Below, one piece after another: positions 59,278 through 64,000 of a stretch of DNA of 64,000 nucleotides. The stretch is taken from the NCBI GenBank assembly GCA_905221605.1, contig CAJNDS010000304.1, positions 62,001-126,000 on the forward strand. The letters run 5' to 3'. Source of the stretch: Symbiodinium natans. Its lineage: Eukaryota > Sar > Dinophyceae > Suessiales > Symbiodiniaceae. The notes under the pieces are model-generated. The model was not told where the DNA came from. It was given only the letters and a program-made list of their open reading frames with translations, and searched no databases. The position numbers were made by a program, and so were the translations under genes. How positions within the stretch are numbered: position 1 is the first letter of the stretch; the number at the start of each line of letters is the position of its first letter.

Positions 59278-59641
59278 CGTTCAATTGGGGAAACCGCTCG
59301 GCCGCTGACTGCTCACATCTCTTGGGTTGTGTTTTGAGGGGGCTCTTCGAACTGCTCTTGCAGTGGTCTTACTCTGTTTGTGGACTGCGCCGGCATAATC
59401 GGATTTGATCAGGGTCTTGGGAGGGTTTTGGGATGCAGCTTCGGGGTGTTTTTAGCTTTGGTTACTTTGGTTCAGGGCACAGGTCCTTAAACGCCTGCTC
59501 AGCAAGCTTAAGATTAACCACAGTGCGAACCCCCCCCCCCCCCCCAGAATGAAAGAATAGTAGGTCCTAAACCCTGATCCCCTACACCCTACACCCTAAA
59601 CCCTAAGCCCTAAACCCTAAACCCCTAAACTCTAAACCCAG

Positions 59642-59715
59642 CCTCCAGCTGCTGAGGATTCAGCTCTGTGAGCAGCTAGAGGTGTCGATGGCCACAGAAA
59701 GGCCTGCTGTTCGGG
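59642..59715 (+). CDS. Exon
   Basis: Acceptor AACCCAG after CCCTAAA repeats: LQLLRIQLCEQLEVSMATER then PAVRG, before TTTAGGG. Strong amphipathic helix. Product unknown. Confidence 0.6.
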
Positions 59716-59920
59716 GCTTTGGGGTTTAGGGTTTAGGGTTTAGGGTTTAGGGGTTCGAGGTCTCTTGGGGGTTTAGGGTGTAGGGTTTAGCATAGGGAGT
59801 ATGGGTTTGAAGGCTGGGGCTTCAGAGGTCCTTTGGGCTTGACAGCGTTGATTCAGGGTTTGGGGCTTCTGGGATACAGCCCCAACGGTTTAGGGCTTAG
59901 GGTTTAGGGTTTAGACCCAG

Positions 59921-60022
59921 CGATTGCCTTGCACGGTTTTTCTTTCTCACAAGTACGGCGCTGGGTGCTTCGGTAGACATGTGGGCCCTGCTCGCTGTTC
60001 GTCATTCATGCCCACCTTACAG
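59921..60022 (+). CDS. Exon, frame uncertain
   Basis: Acceptor GACCCAG, 34 codons VFLSHKYGAGCFGRHVGPAR then CSSFMPTLQ. A second frame after CACAAG reads LGASVDMWALLAV, a little like the DMWSLG segment of protein kinases, but too short to rely on. Confidence 0.5.
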
Positions 60023-60098
60023 GGTTTAGGGGATCAGGGTTTAGGGTTTAGGGTTTAGGATTTAGGGCTTAGGGTTTAGGGTTTAGGGTTTAGGGGAG

Positions 60099-60175
60099 CT
60101 AAGCCCTCCGACTTACGACCAAGGGATGAGTTTGGCCCTTTCGATTCACTGCGAGTCTCTTCGACTCCATGCCAG
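60099..60175 (+). CDS. Exon
   Basis: After GGGGAG: LSPPTYDQGMSLALSIHCES then LRLHA, ending at CCAG|GGTTTAGGG. Product unknown. Confidence 0.5.
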
Positions 60176-60319
60176 GGTTTAGGGCTTAGGGCTTAGGGCT
60201 TAGGGCTTAGGGCTTAGGGTTTAGGGTTTAGGGTTTAGGGTTTAGGGTTTAGGGTTTGGGGTTTGGGGTTTGGGGTTTGGGGTTTGGGGTTTAGGCTTTC
60301 GGAGGTCTAAGGGTGCCAG

Positions 60320-60499
60320 GATTCACAAGCCTGTCCTCGCGATCGTCCTCCAGAAGTTCGGCCGCCACCTTGGTGGCTGCTTTGTGAGGTTGGTGGGGGG
60401 TTTTGTGCTCAGGGTTTTAACTCGAAGGCCAAAGCTCTTCTCGGGTGGGAACGTCGAATTCAGGCCCCGCGCCGCCCGCCCAAGGCCTTCAACAGCTGA
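60320..60499 (+). CDS. Last two exons of a gene (60320-60383 and 60428-60499)
   Basis: Exon 1: acceptor GTGCCAG, codons IHKPVLAIVLQKFGRHLGGC then F, GT donor (TTT|GTGAGG), phase 0. Exon 2: acceptor CTCGAAG, codons AKALLGWERRIQAPRRPPKA then FNS and TGA at 60497-60499. The 44-base gap would be a very short intron. A second frame of exon 2 is open to TGA 60540. Product unknown. Confidence 0.45.
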   Translation, partial: DSQACPRDRPPEVRPPPWWLLCEVGGGFCAQGFNSKAKALLGWERRIQAPRRPPKAFNS

Positions 60500-60746
60500 C
60501 ACATTCGCACTGAACACGCAAGGCCCGACTGAAAACGCGTGAAGAGTCCAGCCCGTAGGTCTTGAAACCCTGGAATCCTACCTGTGAGGGCAGCTGGAAG
60601 CCCTTGCGTAGCAAAGCGAGACGAGCAGCAAACCCCCCCCCCCTAAACTCATCGACCCTTAACCCCTGCTAAGCCCCTCCCTGTAAACCCCTAAACCCTA
60701 AACCCGAAATCCTCGACTCTCAAAGCAGCGCCTTTGAGGCTTCGAG

Positions 60747-60809
60747 CCCTCCACGCCCAATTTCGCCGTGGAGGTGGCCGAGGGCGGCTCGAAAGAGGAC
60801 CCCAGGACC
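60747..60809 (+). CDS. Exon
   Basis: After TTCGAG: PSTPNFAVEVAEGGSKEDPR then T. Nearly every codon ends in G or C. Two other frames are open. Product unknown. Confidence 0.4.
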
Positions 60810-61036
60810 GGGTAGAGAAGCGTGAACCCGGTGGTACACCAGGTTCCCTTGTAAAGTAGCAAAACCAACACAAGAACCCTTAGTATGATATGGTTGCTTG
60901 GCTACGAAGGGTTGTGGGGATAGGCTTGTAAGGGCCCGAACTGTGATACTGACCAATCCAGCTAAATGTATCGGGAGAAGAACCCCCAGACAAAAACCCA
61001 CAAAGCCATGTGCTTCGGGGCTCGTGGAATTCGCAG

Positions 61037-61096
61037 CTCGGGGTCTTTAAGTTCGCGCTGGCCATGTCAATTTTCTCGCCGCGCAGCCCGCCCTCG
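61037..61096 (+). CDS. Candidate exon
   Basis: Acceptor TCGCAG: LGVFKFALAMSIFSPRSPPS, hydrophobic then Pro/Ser. A CCCTAAA array (61098-61195) starts at its end, which is the reverse of the usual order. Product unknown. Confidence 0.4.
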
Positions 61097-61097
61097 A

Positions 61098-61195
61098 AAC
61101 CCTAAACCCTAAACCCTAAACCCTAAACCCTAAACCCTAAACCCTAAACCCTAAACCCTAAACCCTAAACCCTAAACCCTAAACCCTAAACCCTA
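61098..61195. repeat. CCCTAAA array
   Basis: About 14 perfect copies. Confidence 0.95.
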
Positions 61196-61476
61196 AGCCC
61201 TGCTAGGCCTGAACCCAAGCCCGACGCGAACACCTACAACACACCATAAATCCAACCGGACGACCTATTCTAGGCCATCCCGAGACCCCATAGCCCTCAA
61301 GGTAGGTAACCTCAACTTGAAAGGTGATAAAATGAAATGGAATAGGTCACCTTCTTAAACCCTACAAACCCTGGAATCCTCAAAACCTCAACCCTAAACC
61401 CCAAACCATATAGACCCGAAACCACAACCCTGAAGCCCTCCAGTTGGCCCTATCTACCCTTAACACTTATAGCCAG

Positions 61477-61556
61477 GATTGTGGTTTGGGCTGCGTCGTC
61501 TGCGCGACTTGACTCCTACTTCAGCCACCGGACGCAGAAGGAGCAGGCGCAAGAGG
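61477..61556 (+). CDS. Exon
   Basis: Acceptor ATAGCCAG, 26 codons IVVWAASSARLDSYFSHRTQ then KEQAQE plus G, GC donor (GAGG|GCCTTG), TTTAGGG downstream. Product unknown. Confidence 0.6.
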
Positions 61557-62036
61557 GCCTTGGGGGGTTTCTAGGGTTTCGGGTTCAGGGTTTAGGATTT
61601 AGGGTTTAGGGTTTAGGGTTTAGGGTTCAGGGTTTGGGGTTTAGGGTTCAGGGTTTAGTGGGTGGTTTAGCTTGGGTTTAGGGTTCGGGGTTAAGGTAAG
61701 GGAGCTTTGGAGTCTCAGGTTTTTGGGGACACCGGGGCTTGCTTAATCTGTTCCTAGAAAAAGCGAGGGCCCTGTGGGGACCCTTATGGCATCTTATGGC
61801 CACAAGCTGGAAACAAGGTCCTTTCTGTGTGGGGATTTCAGGGTCTAGAACTTTTGGATTTGTCGGGCTTACTGTTTGGGATTCGGGTTGAGCGTTTTGG
61901 GGTTTGGAGTTAAGGGAACCTCCCCCTCCCCCCCTCCCTTGTAAAACCCTTGTACCTCAACGACGGCGACCCTACACCCGAACCCTCAGCCGAAACACCC
62001 CCCCTCCCCCGAACCCTACACCCACGACGCCGCCAG

Positions 62037-62074
62037 GGAATCGTGCTGGTCGAACAGCGCCCGGCCAAGACCAG
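62037..62074 (+). CDS. Exon
   Basis: Acceptor CCGCCAG, codons GIVLVEQRPAKT plus AG, GA donor (ACCAG|GACTCT). The same frame is open upstream to about 61952 (YLNDGDPTPEPSAETPPLPR). Product unknown. Confidence 0.5.
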
Positions 62075-62347
62075 GACTCTGTAAAGCTCTCTCTCTCTCT
62101 CTCTATTTTTTTGCAAAAATGTAGTTATGTACTGTCTTGCAGTAATGTCTGGTCCCTGCACGTCAACGAAGTAGCGTGCTCTTCGGCACAAACGGATAAT
62201 TTGCGTCTCACAGCTGGCCAGGACCATGACACTCGCATAGCGGCATCTAGCCACATTGAGTGCCCTGGGGGTTTGGTGTTCAACATACCTTGAGCGGAGC
62301 TAGCACAACCCCGCACATGTGCCGCGGCATTTTTCTTCAAGGCTCAG

Positions 62348-62432
62348 AATGCCGAGTCTTGAGCCGTTGATGCTTCTGTTGACCGCCCGTCGGCGAATGC
62401 GAGTCAGAACTGAAGACTGTCACCTCAACTGA
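62348..62432 (+). CDS. Candidate exon with stop
   Basis: Acceptor AGGCTCAG, codons MPSLEPLMLLLTARRRMRVR then TEDCHLN, TGA at 62430. Could be a last exon or a short ORF. Product unknown. Confidence 0.4.
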
Positions 62433-62616
62433 ATCTTGAAGCCACGGGCAGAGAGCTTTCATACCCTGAGCCCTAAACCTTAGCATGTGTGGGTTTAGGG
62501 TGCAAACAATAACATAGTTTCATGTGATTCAATTGTATACTTCATTTCTAGAACATAGTGTAATACTACTAAACTTTAGACTCTAGGATCTAACATACTA
62601 CTTATATACATATTGG

Positions 62617-62727
62617 TATATTCCCCCTTATACCAACAGTCCTTAATAGAGATTATAATAGAGATTATAACAAGGGGGGTACTATAGTCCCTACTAAGGA
62701 CTTTTCGTATAAAGGGGGAAACATCCC
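62617..62727. mobile_element. Foldback (MITE-like) element, GGGATGTTCCCCC family
   Basis: TATATTCCCCCTTATACCAA at the left; TATAAAGGGGGAAACATCCC at the right. The shared interior CAGTCCTTAATAGAGATTAT matches the 38949 copy. Confidence 0.8.
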
Positions 62728-62752
62728 AATGTCTGTATAGGGCCCCTCTCAG

Positions 62753-62800
62753 GGTTCCTGCGTAGCCTGGCCATGAGCTGCTTGCTGGTGAAGCTCTGCG
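62753..62800 (+). CDS. Exon
   Basis: Acceptor CTCTCAG, codons FLRSLAMSCLLVKLC plus G, GC donor (TGCG|GCATTC). A CT microsatellite follows at 62832. Product unknown. Confidence 0.5.
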
Positions 62801-62833
62801 GCATTCCCGATGGGCCACGCCCTTGGCTAAAAA

Positions 62834-62866
<33 letters not shown>

Positions 62867-63129
62867 TCCCCTGTGATGATGACAGGGTTTCGGGTGTAGG
62901 GTTTAGGGGTTTAGGGTTTAGGGTTCAGGGTTTAAGATTTGGGGCACCTCCCTCCCTCGGGATCGTAAAGGCAATAAACCCTAAACCCGAAGCAAGCTAC
63001 GAAAATCAGGGGGCCCTCAGTAGACCCCCCAAACAGCAGCAGTCCCTGCTGTAGGGTGGAGGTGTGGGAGATCTCGAGGATGACATGATAATTAGGCCTC
63101 CCCGGGCTGTTAAGTCAATGTAAACTCAG

Positions 63130-63160
63130 GGCTCCGCATCTTCTTTGCGGAGTCTGACAG
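63130..63160 (+). CDS. Micro-exon
   Basis: Acceptor AACTCAG, codons GSASSLRSLT plus G, GA donor (ACAG|GACCCC), then CCCTAAA repeats. Product unknown. Confidence 0.4.
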
Positions 63161-63527
63161 GACCCCTAAACCCTAAACCCTAAGCCCTAAACCCTAAACC
63201 CTAAGTGCACGAAGCATCCTGAATCTCCAGAATCCTAAGTTCTGGGAGCCCTGAGTCCTAAACCAAAAACCCTAAACCCTAAACCCTAAACCCCAAAACC
63301 TAAACCCTAAACCCTAAACCCTAAGCTCTAAGAATCACGCCTCCACCCTCCCATCCGGGCTGAAGCCCTGACAGCGAGACCTTGAATAGTTCTATACATC
63401 TTTGTTGACTTGTTTGTTGATTTACATATAGTGTCTTGTATCTACAAATCATCTTATGGAGCTTCTACCAGCTTCAGGAAGAGATGAGAAGCTGGGATTT
63501 GGGGTTTGGATTGTCTGGTCCTCGCAG

Positions 63528-63575
63528 CAAGGCAACTGATGAGGCTGTGCGTGGGCCCCGGATTCTTGAAATCCC
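63528..63575 (+). CDS. Exon
   Basis: Acceptor CTCGCAG, codons KATDEAVRGPRILEI. Right edge uncertain (a GA donor after GGCCCCG is possible). Product unknown. Confidence 0.45.
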
Positions 63576-63790
63576 CTCCCCCCCTCCCCCCCCCCGACCC
63601 AGCCACCTGTATCTCCAACGCCCTCCACCTTCAATCCTTGGGTTTGGTACCCTACTTTAAAACCTTTTTTTGGTTCTGGGTTCCTATTATTATAGCTACG
63701 TATACCGAAAAAGGAAGGGATCCTTAATCCTAGAAGCCCGACAACCGCATTAGGGTTTGGGGCTTCGGGTAACCTGCTGTAGGCCCACAG

Positions 63791-63839
63791 GCCTACAGCA
63801 CGCGCGAGGTCCCACCCACCCACCGCGCGGCCAAAGCCG
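63791..63839 (+). CDS. Exon
   Basis: Acceptor GCCCACAG, codons AYSTREVPPTHRAAKA plus G, GT donor (GCCG|GTTTCG), TTTAGGG directly downstream. Very high third-position G/C. Product unknown. Confidence 0.6.
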
Positions 63840-63987
63840 GTTTCGGGCTGAGGGTTTAGGGTTTAGGGTTTAGGGTTTAGGGTTCGGAAATTTAGGCATT
63901 AGGTGTTTATTCGTTTGTTGGGACTCCCAAAGGCCGCTCATCTGTTCTCGTAGCACTGCTTGGGCCTTCACCCAAAAGACCCCACAG

Positions 63988-64000
63988 CTGCAAACGCCCT
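63988..64000 (+). CDS. Start of an exon cut by the window edge
   Basis: After CCCCACAG, the last 13 bases read LQTP. Too short to say more. Confidence 0.3.

Noticed and set aside
61098-61195. Chromosome end (true telomere)
   Set aside because: Arrays are short, occur in both orientations and are scattered between exons across the window, so they are interstitial.

Overview
This looks like nuclear DNA of a dinoflagellate. The evidence is: very abundant interstitial telomere-type heptamers (TTTAGGG on one strand, CCCTAAA on the other); very short exons of about 30-230 bases in long introns; introns that begin with GC or GA as well as GT and end in AG; exons rich in G or C at third codon positions; and coding signal almost only on the plus strand. 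The genus cannot be told. No rRNA gene, convincing tRNA, spliced-leader gene, CRISPR array, long transposon ORF or bacterial operon was seen. Almost every long uninterrupted ORF is a translated repeat.

Layout. The recurring pattern is a short coding block with CCCTAAA repeats just upstream and TTTAGGG repeats just downstream. Read from the intron, many introns therefore begin with TTTAGGG tracts and end with CCCTAAA tracts, an inverted arrangement that could fold the two splice sites together. Two multi-exon genes were rebuilt by hand with every junction in phase. The first (17114-23531) is a ten-exon gene for a small cold-shock-domain protein with a glycine/lysine-rich tail. The second (46956-52717, 5' end not found) carries an Erv/ALR-type sulfhydryl oxidase domain (PCxxC and HNKVN motifs) and a tail I do not recognise. 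Three shorter phase-consistent exon chains lie at 15670-16486, 26777-28373 and 30409-31519, and a two-exon 3' end with a stop at 60320-60499. Their products are unknown.

Other regions. 1-16500 holds many candidate exons, including three of a Pro/Gly/Tyr-rich protein (4164, 6082, 6860). 24-42 kb and 52-64 kb are similar strings of orphan exons. 42240-46500 differs: A/T-rich microsatellites, a degenerate repeat field (43080-44300), a palindrome cluster built on TTTCAATTGAAA (44430-44815), a GC-rich island open in several frames (45060-46235) and a long AGT array. At least three families of short foldback (MITE-like) elements recur through the window.

Limits. Exon calls rest on reading frame, codon pattern, splice-site context and junction phase, all judged by eye. 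Many short exons are open in two or three frames, and where the frame is a choice this is stated. No similarity search was possible, so family names are given only where diagnostic motifs are visible.
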